In this document: piece by piece, positions 1 through 5,136 of the stretch
Position numbering within the stretch: position 1 is the first letter of the stretch
Layout of the letters: each line of letters begins with the position of its first letter
Source of the DNA: Oscillospiraceae bacterium
Lineage (GTDB): Bacteria > Bacillota > Clostridia > Oscillospirales > Oscillospiraceae
DNA: 5,142 nucleotides
Direction of reading: 5' to 3'
NCBI GenBank assembly: GCA_021199595.1
Contig: JAJQHT010000229.1
Coordinates: forward strand, 1-5,142
Notes under the pieces: model-generated
The model's input: only the letters and a program-made list of their open reading frames with translations
Told to the model about the DNA's origin: nothing
Databases searched by the model: none
Program-made: the position numbers and the translations under genes

Positions 1-695
1 ACTATGCGGTTCTGACCATTCAGGACGGGGAGGACGGCTCAATTTATGACGTCTCCGTCTCCTGTGAGGTCATATATACAAGCCCGGTCACAGCAGAGTT
101 GCTGGACGGGAACGTGGGCTACATTATCATCTCGAACTTTCGGGAGGGGGCAGGCTCCCAGGCTATCGAGGCCGTGGAGGAGCTGATTGCCCAGGGGGCG
201 GAAAGCCTTATCTTCGACGTGCGCTCAAATCCCGGCGGCCAGGTTTCGGAAATGGTAGAGCTGCTGGATTATCTGCTCCCGGAGGGGGATTTGTTCATCC
301 GCGCCGACAAAAACGGCAGGGAGAACGTGGAGACCTCGGACGCGGACTGTGTCGAGCTTCCCATGGCAGTTATCGTCAATGCGGACAGCTACAGCGCCGC
401 GGAGTTTTTTGCCGCCGCCCTGCGGGATTATGACTGGGCTACTATTGTTGGAGAGGCGACCACCGGCAAGGGCCGCAGTCAGGTGACAATCGCCCTGGCG
501 GACGGCAGCGCGGTGCATATCTCAAAATATACCTATTTGACTCCCAGCCGAATCGATTTGTATGAGGCGGGTGGTTTGATCCCGGATGTGGAGATAGATT
601 TGACGGAGGAGGAGCTGCTCCTCTACCAGACCGGCTGGCTGGAGCCGGAGGACGACCCCCAGGTGCAGGCGGCAATCGACGCGCTTAGCGCTTGA
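1..695 (+). CDS. S41 family (C-terminal processing type) serine peptidase, 5' truncated
   Basis: This is the C-terminal part of a CtpA/CtpB/Prc-like protease; the reading frame is open to the left edge (codons in phase from base 3), so the N-terminus and most of the PDZ domain lie outside. The first 32 or so codons look like the end of the PDZ domain and its linker. The S41 core follows: DVRSNPGG (bases 216-239) matches the family DLRxNPGG motif, SYSAAE carries the catalytic serine (codon 393-395), and GKGRSQ carries the general-base lysine (codon 468-470) and the Gln four residues later. The Ser-to-Lys distance of 25 residues is the same as in E. coli Prc and B. subtilis CtpB. The end (GGLIPDVEIDL, then an acidic tail with DDPQVQAAIDAL) is typical and complete. 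Members are usually exported and cleave proteins in the envelope or during sporulation; which role applies here cannot be told. The stop codon overlaps the -35 box of the greA promoter, so the protease belongs to an upstream unit. Confidence 0.94.
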   Translation, partial: YAVLTIQDGEDGSIYDVSVSCEVIYTSPVTAELLDGNVGYIIISNFREGAGSQAIEAVEELIAQGAESLIFDVRSNPGGQVSEMVELLDYLLPEGDLFIRADKNGRENVETSDADCVELPMAVIVNADSYSAAEFFAAALRDYDWATIVGEATTGKGRSQVTIALADGSAVHISKYTYLTPSRIDLYEAGGLIPDVEIDLTEEELLLYQTGWLEPEDDPQVQAAIDALSA

Positions 696-720
696 CAGGG
701 CGATTTTAGAAACCTATAAT
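692..720 (+). promoter_or_regulatory. Consensus sigma-A promoter of greA-lysS
   Basis: TTGACA at 692-697 and TATAAT at 715-720 are both perfect consensus hexamers, separated by the optimal 17 nt. Transcription would begin near 727, giving an untranslated leader of about 25 nt, just enough for the greA ribosome site (GGAGG at 740-744). The -35 box contains the TGA stop of the upstream protease gene. No operator-like dyad or leader RNA structure is visible, so strong constitutive expression is inferred. Confidence 0.88.
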
Positions 721-751
721 ATCTACAACTGAAAATAATGGAGGCATAGGC

Positions 752-1225
752 ATGGCTGAGGCAAAATACAAGATGAGCCGGGAACGGTACGAGGAGATTC
801 AGCGTGAACTGGATTATCTTCAGACCGTCCGGGAAAAAGAGGTCTCTGAACTTATCAAAGAGGCTCGCAGCTACGGCGACCTGTCCGAGAACAGCGAGTA
901 TGACGAGGCCAAAACGGAGCAGGGCAAGCTGTATTCCAAAATCGCGGAGTATAAAAACCTGCTGGAAAACGCAGAGATTGTGGAAAAGACCTCCCGCGCC
1001 GGTGTCATCGGTATCGGCAGTAAGGTGCTGGTTCTGGATGTGGAGATGGGCGAGGAGGCGGAATACCAAATCGTCGGCAGCCAGGAGGCAAACCCCATGA
1101 CCGGGCGCATCTCTGATGATTCCCCCTTTGGCCGGGGCCTTATCGGCCACAAGATTGGGGAGACCGTCATGATTGAGGCCCCTGCCGGGGAGCTGCAATT
1201 TGAGATTTTGAACGTATCCTATTAA
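752..1225 (+). CDS. greA: Transcription elongation factor GreA
   Basis: GreA binds in the RNA polymerase secondary channel and stimulates cleavage of backtracked nascent RNA, rescuing stalled complexes. The 157-residue length is the usual one. The N-terminal coiled-coil hairpin (residues about 8-80) carries the tip motif YGDLSENSEYDEAK; D43 and E46 correspond to the acidic tip residues D41/E44 of E. coli GreA that hold the catalytic metal. The C-terminal FKBP-like domain (about 85-157) contains the family pattern SDDSPFGRGLIGHKIGE. The ATG start is fixed by GGAGG at 740-744, seven bases upstream. It is the first gene after a consensus promoter and is followed by lysS with no terminator between, an arrangement common in Firmicutes. 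Nothing is missing or odd in the protein. Confidence 0.98.
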   Translation: MAEAKYKMSRERYEEIQRELDYLQTVREKEVSELIKEARSYGDLSENSEYDEAKTEQGKLYSKIAEYKNLLENAEIVEKTSRAGVIGIGSKVLVLDVEMGEEAEYQIVGSQEANPMTGRISDDSPFGRGLIGHKIGETVMIEAPAGELQFEILNVSY

Positions 1226-1297
1226 TTTGATTTTCATGCCGGGAACGGCCTCTATGAGCCGCCCCGACGAATACATATTACATATTCTGTTGATTTT

Positions 1298-1304
1298 GAG
1301 GTGA
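1298..1304 (+). promoter_or_regulatory. lysS ribosome binding site (decides the start codon)
   Basis: GAGGTGA is a long match to the anti-Shine-Dalgarno sequence and lies five bases before ATG 1310. The in-frame GTG at 1301 is part of this site and has no ribosome site of its own, so ATG 1310 is the better start. The rest of the greA-lysS gap (1226-1297) shows no T-box, terminator or clear second promoter. Confidence 0.8.
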
Positions 1305-1309
1305 AGCAT

Positions 1310-2809
1310 ATGTTTCAATATGCACCGGGCTACCGGGACGAGCCGGAGGGCCTTTCCGATGAAATGCGGGTGCGCCGGGAGAAGCTGTTCAAGCTCCAGG
1401 ACGCCGGACGCGACCCCTATCAGATAACAAAGTTTTCCCGAACCCACTATTCCACCCAGGTGAAGGATAATTATGACAGTCTGGAGAATCAGACCGTCTG
1501 TGTGGCTGGCCGCGTTATGGCAAAGCGTGTGCAGGGCAAGGCTGGGTTCATGGATATTCAGGACGACCGTGGCCGCTTGCAGCTGTATGTCAGCATTAAC
1601 GAGCTTGGCGCGGAGGGACTTGCGGAGCTGAAAACCTGGGACGTTGGAGATATTATCGGCGCGGAGGGCTTTGTTTTCAAGACCCGTACAGAGACCATTT
1701 CTGTCCATGTGCAGAGCATCCAGCTTTTGTCCAAGAGCCTTCGCCCCCTGCCGGAGAAGTTTCACGGCCTGACCGATACCGACCAGCGTTACCGCCGCCG
1801 GTATGTTGACCTTATTATGAACCCGGAGAGCCGCCGGGTCTTTGAGCTGCGCACAAAATTTATCCGCCATGTCCGCCGGTATCTGGACGACCGGGGCTAT
1901 CTGGAGGTGGAGACCCCTGTGCTTGGCACTATCCAGGGCGGCGCCACGGCCCGGCCGTTCATCACGCATCATAACACCCTGGACATTGATATGTATATGC
2001 GAATCGCCACGGAGCTGAATTTGAAGCGGCTCATTGTGGGCGGCATGGAGCGGGTCTATGAGATAGGCCGCATCTTCCGCAACGAGGGCATGGACACCAA
2101 ACATAATCCGGAGTTCACCACTGTTGAGCTGTATGAGAGCTATGCAAATTATGAGACCATGATGGAGTATGCGGAGGGAATATTGTCCTCTGCTGCCATG
2201 GAGCTGCGTGGTACCTACGAGCTGGAATGGGGCGGCAATACCATCAATATGGCCCCTGGCTGGCGGCGTCTGACCATGGTCGAGGCCGTGCGTGAATATG
2301 TGGGCGTGGACTTCGACGCCCTGTCCAGTGATGAGGAGGCTGTGGCCGCCGCTGTGGCCGCCGGTGTGGACATGGAACCGGCGGCCCAGACCTGGGGCCA
2401 TGCCTTGTATGAGAGCGTCGCCCTGAACGTAGAGGCGAACCTGATTCAGCCGACCTTTATCACCATGTACCCGGTGGAGGTGTCCCCGCTGGCTAAGCGC
2501 AGCCCTGTGGACAGCCGCATGACGGAGCGCTTTGAGGTGTTCATCGGCGCCAGCGAAATGGGCAACGCCTTTTCTGAGCTGAACGATCCCCTGGATCAGC
2601 GCCTGCGCTTCCAGGAGCAGATGGAGCTGAAAGCCCGCGGCGACGAGGAAGCCAGCGATATGGACGTAGACTTCTGCGAAGCCCTGGAATACGGCATGAC
2701 CCCCACCGGCGGCATGGGCCTCGGCATAGACCGCGCCGTCATGCTCCTAGCCGGAGTAGACGCTGTGCGGGACGTGATTTTGTTCCCGACAATGAAGCCC
2801 ATCGATTGA
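1310..2809 (+). CDS. lysS: Lysyl-tRNA synthetase, class II
   Basis: LysS activates lysine with ATP and charges tRNA-Lys in the cytoplasm. From ATG 1310 the protein has 499 residues, normal for bacterial LysS (about 490-510). An N-terminal helix (MRVRREKLFKLQDAGRDPY) leads into the OB-fold anticodon-binding domain (about 62-145, with VAGRVMAKRVQGKAGFMDIQD). The class II catalytic core follows: motif 1 around RGYLEVETPVL (195-205), then GGATARPFITHHN, the lysine-binding stretch RIATELNLKRL, motif 2 beginning FRNEGMDTKHNPEFT (256-270), FSELNDPLDQ, and motif 3 GLGIDRAVML (470-479). The end DVILFPTMKP is the standard LysS C-terminus. All key motifs are intact, so it should be functional. An alternative GTG start at 1301 would add only three residues. 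It is cotranscribed with greA and followed by a strong terminator. Confidence 0.98.
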   Translation: MFQYAPGYRDEPEGLSDEMRVRREKLFKLQDAGRDPYQITKFSRTHYSTQVKDNYDSLENQTVCVAGRVMAKRVQGKAGFMDIQDDRGRLQLYVSINELGAEGLAELKTWDVGDIIGAEGFVFKTRTETISVHVQSIQLLSKSLRPLPEKFHGLTDTDQRYRRRYVDLIMNPESRRVFELRTKFIRHVRRYLDDRGYLEVETPVLGTIQGGATARPFITHHNTLDIDMYMRIATELNLKRLIVGGMERVYEIGRIFRNEGMDTKHNPEFTTVELYESYANYETMMEYAEGILSSAAMELRGTYELEWGGNTINMAPGWRRLTMVEAVREYVGVDFDALSSDEEAVAAAVAAGVDMEPAAQTWGHALYESVALNVEANLIQPTFITMYPVEVSPLAKRSPVDSRMTERFEVFIGASEMGNAFSELNDPLDQRLRFQEQMELKARGDEEASDMDVDFCEALEYGMTPTGGMGLGIDRAVMLLAGVDAVRDVILFPTMKPID

Positions 2810-2840
2810 AAAAACATTGACATATCAAGGAAAATCAGCG

Positions 2841-2866
2841 TTTTCCGCTCCGTAAAAAGCGGAAAA
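2841..2866 (+). repeat. Hairpin after lysS without U-tract
   Basis: TTTTCCGCT (2841-2849) and AGCGGAAAA (2858-2866) form a perfect 9-bp stem with an 8-nt loop, 31 bases after the lysS stop. No T-run follows, so it is not an ordinary intrinsic terminator. It may be a 3'-end stabilising structure or pause element ahead of the true terminator at 2894-2945. Confidence 0.6.
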
Positions 2867-2893
2867 TAACCCAAATTTAACCCATTTGAATCA

Positions 2894-2945
2894 AAAAAAC
2901 ACCCGACAGGGACGGTTTAAGCCGCCAGTCTGCCGGGTGTTTTTT
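2894..2945 (+). terminator. Rho-independent terminator of greA-lysS
   Basis: The left arm (2894-2905, six A then CACCCG) pairs perfectly over 12 bp with the right arm (2934-2945, CGGGTG then six T); CAG/CTG inside extends the stem beyond a single mismatch. The T-run follows the GC stem directly on the + strand. The A-run on the left makes it symmetric, so it could also stop - strand transcription. Confidence 0.93.
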
Positions 2946-2996
2946 GTTCCTGTGCCGGGCATCTTTAATCGGGCGGGAGGGGCGGTCTTCTATTAA

Positions 2997-3020
2997 AATA
3001 TGTGTATAACACACTATATT
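2997..3020 (+). promoter_or_regulatory. Inverted repeat before the recombinase gene; possible promoter/operator or recombination site
   Basis: AATATGTGT (2997-3005) and ACACTATATT (3011-3020) are inverted copies apart from one extra T in the right arm, with a 5-nt centre. The region also holds -10-like boxes, TATAAC (3005-3010) and TATATT (3015-3020), but no good -35 box. It lies six bases before the AGGAGGG ribosome site (3026-3032). Small serine recombinases often bind AT-rich dyads next to their own gene, so autoregulation or a half of a res-like site is plausible; this is inference. Confidence 0.4.
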
Positions 3021-3039
3021 GAAATAGGAGGGACGCAGT

Positions 3040-3630
3040 ATGCAAAACATATATGGCTATGTGCGTGTCAGCACGAAGGAGCAGAATGAGGACAGGCAGA
3101 TGATTGCCATGCACGACTTCGGGGTGGTCGATGGGAATATCTATCTCGACAAAATGTCCGGGAAGGATTTCAACCGCCCGGCGTATATCGCACTGATGGA
3201 AAAAATTCAGCCCGGCGACGTCCTTGTGCTGAAAAGCATCGACCGCCTGGGCCGGGATTATGAGGAAATCATTGACCAGTGGCGCATTATCACCAAGGAG
3301 CGGCAAACGGCCATCGTCGTCCTGGATATGCCCCTGTTGGACACGCGGGCAAAGGGGAAAGACCTCACCGGCGTCTTTATATCCGACCTTGTGCTCCAAA
3401 TTCTGAGCTATGTGGCCCAGACAGAGCGGGAGTTCACGCGCCAGCGGCAGCGGGAGGGCATTGCTGCCGCCCGGACAAAGGGCGTGAAATTTGGCCGCAC
3501 CCCAAAGGAACGGCCAGAAGAATTTGAGGAATTAAAGCTTGCCTGGCGGCAGCGAAGGATCTCTGCCAGAACTGCCGCAGGTATCCTTGGTGTTCATCAT
3601 AAAACATTTTTGCGCTGGGCTAGTGAATGA
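3040..3630 (+). CDS. Small serine recombinase (resolvase/invertase family)
   Basis: A 196-residue member of the Tn3-resolvase/DNA-invertase family, which cuts and rejoins DNA at paired sites through a 5'-phosphoserine link. The N-terminal catalytic domain shows YVRVSTKEQ with the nucleophile S11 and R9, then DKMSGKDFNRP (37-47) and SIDRLGRD (66-73) with the active-site arginines R69 and R72. A long E-helix (about 117-147, SYVAQTEREFTRQRQREGI) leads through KFGRTP to a C-terminal helix-turn-helix (about 165-194, ISARTAAGILGVHHKTFLRW) that would read the DNA site. Length and domains are complete. ATG 3040 has AGGAGGG seven bases upstream. It stands alone between the lysS terminator and convergent ygeW; no transposase, inverted ends or invertible cassette is evident. 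It could be a resolvase remnant of a lost element or a stand-alone site-specific recombinase. Confidence 0.95.
   Translation: MQNIYGYVRVSTKEQNEDRQMIAMHDFGVVDGNIYLDKMSGKDFNRPAYIALMEKIQPGDVLVLKSIDRLGRDYEEIIDQWRIITKERQTAIVVLDMPLLDTRAKGKDLTGVFISDLVLQILSYVAQTEREFTRQRQREGIAAARTKGVKFGRTPKERPEEFEELKLAWRQRRISARTAAGILGVHHKTFLRWASE
3532..3549 (+). repeat. 18-bp direct repeat, copy 1 (inside recombinase gene)
   Basis: TTAAAGCTTGCCTGGCGG occurs here, within the HTH-proximal codons of the recombinase, and again exactly at 4055-4072 inside ygeW, in the same orientation on the + strand. The two genes are read in opposite directions through it, so shared protein ancestry does not explain the match. Confidence 0.9.
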
Positions 3631-3647
3631 GAAACTAAAAAATAGAC

Positions 3648-3676
3648 AAAAAAAGCGCACAAAGTAGAATTTGCGC
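3648..3676 (-). terminator. Weak terminator-like hairpin on the minus strand
   Basis: GCGCA (3655-3659) pairs with TGCGC (3672-3676) around a 12-nt loop, and on the - strand the stem is followed by seven T (A-run 3648-3654). The stem has only 5 bp, so it is a weak candidate; it would stop - strand transcription before it runs far into the recombinase gene. Confidence 0.35.
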
Positions 3677-3718
3677 ACCACCGACTTCACGATAACGGCA
3701 TAACGCCGGAACAAATCG

Positions 3719-3733
3719 CTTGATTGTATCAAG
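3719..3733. repeat. Short palindrome CTTGAT-tgt-ATCAAG
   Basis: A perfect 6-bp inverted repeat with a 3-nt centre in the gap between the recombinase and ygeW genes. It has the size of a dimeric protein binding site, but no partner is indicated and no second copy was seen in the window. Confidence 0.4.
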
Positions 3734-3746
3734 TACATCATCCGGT

Positions 3747-3779
3747 AAAAAAGCCGCCGGGGAACACACCCCCGACGGC
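3747..3779 (-). terminator. Rho-independent terminator on the minus strand
   Basis: Read on the - strand, GCCGTCGGGG (3779-3770) pairs with CCCCGGCGGC (3762-3753) over 10 positions with one mismatch, followed by six T (3752-3747). This is a strong GC-rich intrinsic terminator. It lies about 170 bases beyond the ygeW stop, past another terminator-like hairpin, so it may serve a separate transcript starting near 3818. Confidence 0.82.
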
Positions 3780-3818
3780 ATACCACGAAGCAAACAGGGT
3801 ACGGTGCCCCGTATCATC
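3747..3818 (-). ncRNA. Candidate small RNA of about 70 nt (tentative)
   Basis: On the - strand a promoter-like pair (TTGCTT at 3853-3848, 17-nt spacer, TACCAT at 3830-3825) would start transcription near 3818. The RNA would hold a first hairpin (GATACGG 3815-3809 with CCGTACC 3804-3798, one G-U pair), a mostly unpaired linker (3797-3780) and the terminator hairpin with its U-run. The hexamers match consensus at only 3/6 and 4/6, and no known RNA family is recognised. It could equally be just untranslated sequence with a backup terminator. Confidence 0.3.
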
Positions 3819-3824
3819 GGCCCT

Positions 3825-3853
3825 ATGGTACCACAAAAACGACAGGAAAGCAA
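3825..3853 (-). promoter_or_regulatory. Possible minus-strand promoter for the candidate small RNA
   Basis: TTGCTT and TACCAT, read on the - strand with the optimal 17-nt spacing, lie just beyond the ygeW hairpin and before an unclaimed terminator. Agreement with consensus is modest (3/6 and 4/6), and there is no proper extended -10. Confidence 0.3.
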
Positions 3854-3855
3854 GA

Positions 3856-3921
3856 AAAATGCTCCCTCTGAGCTTGGCAGTGAAACAAGAAAAGACACTG
3901 CCAAGCATAGAGGGGCATTTT
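3856..3921 (-). terminator. Large hairpin terminator of ygeW, probably bidirectional
   Basis: GCTTGGCAGTG (3872-3882) pairs perfectly with CACTGCCAAGC (3896-3906). After a 2x2 internal loop, AAAATGCTCCCTCT (3856-3869) pairs with AGAGGGGCATTTT (3909-3921) with one bulged base. The stem of about 24 bp has a 13-nt loop. On the - strand it ends in five T (A-run 3855-3859), 30 bases after the ygeW stop; on the + strand it ends in four T, so it may also stop recombinase transcripts. The arms are longer than needed for a terminator. Confidence 0.75.
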
Positions 3922-3951
3922 ATGCCATAAAAGAGCAGGAGACGAAGAAGG

Positions 3952-5136
3952 TCACAGGATTTTCCTTGCCATGCCACGCTGCTCTAGGGTTTGGAGGGCT
4001 TCGGCAGGAGATTTTATTTTGGCAAGGAAAATCATAGCGGCGATGATGTAGGGTTTAAAGCTTGCCTGGCGGTACAGCGGGGTGCGGTAGCGGTCGAAGA
4101 CAGAAGCGGCTACCTCGCCCTGTTCGCAGGAGACGCCGGTGATGTCCGCCGGAAGGCAGTGGAGGTACAAGGCCTTTCCGTTCCGCGTTAGAGCCATGCG
4201 CCGTTCGTCGCACTCCCAGTCCGTGTGCTGGGCGTTCTGCGCCAGAAGCTGCTTTTCCAGGGCGGCGATGCCCGCCGTGTCTCCCTGGGCGTAAAGCTCT
4301 GTGCGCTGCTCCATAGCGGCAAAGGGCGCCCAGCTCTTGGGATAGACCACATCCGCGTCCCGGAACGCCTCGTCCATGGTGTCCACCCTGGTGAAGTTGC
4401 CCCCTGAGGCGGCGGCCTGCTTTGCGGCAAGCTCCTCCACCTGGGGGAACACGTCGTACCCCTCCGGGTGGGCCAGGACGACATCCATGCCGAAACGCGT
4501 GAACAGGCCGATGACTCCCTGGGGGACAGAGAGAGGCTTGCCGTAGCTGGGAGAATAGGCCCAGGTCATAGCGACCTTCTTGCCTTTGAGATTTTCCACT
4601 CCGCCGAAGGTGTGTATCATGTGCAGCAGGTCTGCGCAGCATTGGGTGGGGTGGTCGATGTCGCATTGAAGATTTACAAGGGTGGGAACCTGCTCCAGTA
4701 TACCGGCCTCATAACCCTGGCGCACGGCGTCGGACACGGCCTTCTGGTAGGCATGGCCCTTGCCGATGTACATATCATCCCGTATGCCGATAACGTCTGC
4801 CATGAAGGAGATCATGTTGGCGGTCTCCCGCACGGTTTCGCCGTGGGCGATCTGGCTTTTTCCTTCGTCCAAATCCTGCACCTCCAGGCCCAGCAGATTG
4901 CACGCGGAGGCAAAGGAAAAGCGGGTGCGGGTGGAGTTATCCCGAAACAGGCTGATGGCCAGGCCGGAGTCAAAAATTCGGGAGGAGATGTTGTTTTCCC
5001 GCAGGCAGCGCAGGGCGTCCGCTACGGTAAACAGAGCGGCAAGCTCGTCGTCCGTCTTGTCCCAGGTGAGGAAGAAGTCGTTCCCATACATGGCGGCGCA
5101 GTCCAGAGCTGCCAGCCGCGCGGCGAAAGGCTCCAT
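3952..5136 (-). CDS. ygeW: Knotted carbamoyltransferase of the YgeW family
   Basis: The protein belongs to the ornithine/aspartate carbamoyltransferase fold and resembles E. coli YgeW along its full length rather than ArgF or PyrB. Visible landmarks (numbered from ATG 5136, 394 residues; E. coli YgeW is about 396): FFLTW (21-25), the carbamoyl-phosphate loop FRDNSTRTRF (64-73), DLDEGKSQIAHGETVRET (88-105), CDIDHPTQ (158-165), AMTWAYSPSYGKPLSVPQG (189-207) in the region that forms the knot, YPKSWAP (265-271), HCLPAD (326-331) and ASFKPYIIAAM (358-368). All key binding residues of the fold are present. YgeW genes are known from anaerobic purine/urate catabolism clusters beside ygeX, ygeY, hyuA, ygfK and ssnA, where a role in carbamoyl-group transfer to or from a purine breakdown intermediate is proposed; the substrate is not settled. 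Two more codons (Asn-Leu) precede ATG 5136 before the edge and no ribosome site is visible, so the true start may lie outside. It converges on the recombinase gene. Confidence 0.93.
   Translation of the reverse strand: MEPFAARLAALDCAAMYGNDFFLTWDKTDDELAALFTVADALRCLRENNISSRIFDSGLAISLFRDNSTRTRFSFASACNLLGLEVQDLDEGKSQIAHGETVRETANMISFMADVIGIRDDMYIGKGHAYQKAVSDAVRQGYEAGILEQVPTLVNLQCDIDHPTQCCADLLHMIHTFGGVENLKGKKVAMTWAYSPSYGKPLSVPQGVIGLFTRFGMDVVLAHPEGYDVFPQVEELAAKQAAASGGNFTRVDTMDEAFRDADVVYPKSWAPFAAMEQRTELYAQGDTAGIAALEKQLLAQNAQHTDWECDERRMALTRNGKALYLHCLPADITGVSCEQGEVAASVFDRYRTPLYRQASFKPYIIAAMIFLAKIKSPAEALQTLEQRGMARKIL
3958..4033. repeat. 14-bp inverted repeat within the 3' end of ygeW
   Basis: GATTTTCCTTGCCA (3958-3971) and TGGCAAGGAAAATC (4020-4033) are perfect inverted copies separated by 48 bases. 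They encode MIFLAK and MARKIL near the C-terminus of YgeW. No T-run follows on either strand, so this is not a terminator. Confidence 0.8.
4055..4072 (+). repeat. 18-bp direct repeat, copy 2 (inside ygeW)
   Basis: This second exact copy of TTAAAGCTTGCCTGGCGG lies 523 bases after the first. On the - strand it encodes part of YRQASFKP, which fits the conserved YgeW pattern (YKEASWKP in E. coli), so this copy looks native to ygeW. Confidence 0.9.

Noticed and set aside
1301..1309. GTG start for lysS at 1301
   Set aside because: The GTG lies inside the Shine-Dalgarno sequence that serves ATG 1310 and has no upstream ribosome site of its own.
1226..1309. T-box or lysine riboswitch before lysS
   Set aside because: The gap is only 84 bases, with no T-box consensus, no terminator/antiterminator pair and only a 4-bp stem near 1249-1264.
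623..2401. Long minus-strand open frame (592 codons) across greA and lysS
   Set aside because: It is antisense to two unmistakable conserved genes, has no ribosome site or family resemblance, and arises from the biased codon composition of the + strand genes.
2680..2800. Slight shift in codon choice near the end of lysS (for example CTA and GTA codons) as a recombination tract
   Set aside because: The stretch is too short and the change too small to separate from normal variation by eye.
2817..2822. TTGACA after lysS as a promoter -35 box
   Set aside because: No -10-like hexamer occurs at suitable spacing, and the following bases form the hairpin at 2841-2866 and the terminator.
3635..4037. 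Several open frames of 60-105 codons on both strands between the recombinase and ygeW genes
   Set aside because: None has a credible ribosome site, they run through hairpin and terminator sequences, and the translations resemble no known family.
4055..4666. Minus-strand open frame of 203 codons in another frame of ygeW
   Set aside because: It is a high-GC shadow rich in Arg, Gly and Pro, fully inside the well-supported ygeW gene.
3952..5136. Naming the right-hand gene argF or pyrB
   Set aside because: The SPSYGKPLSVPQG stretch, the extended FLTW start region and the collinear match with E. coli YgeW point to the knotted YgeW subfamily.
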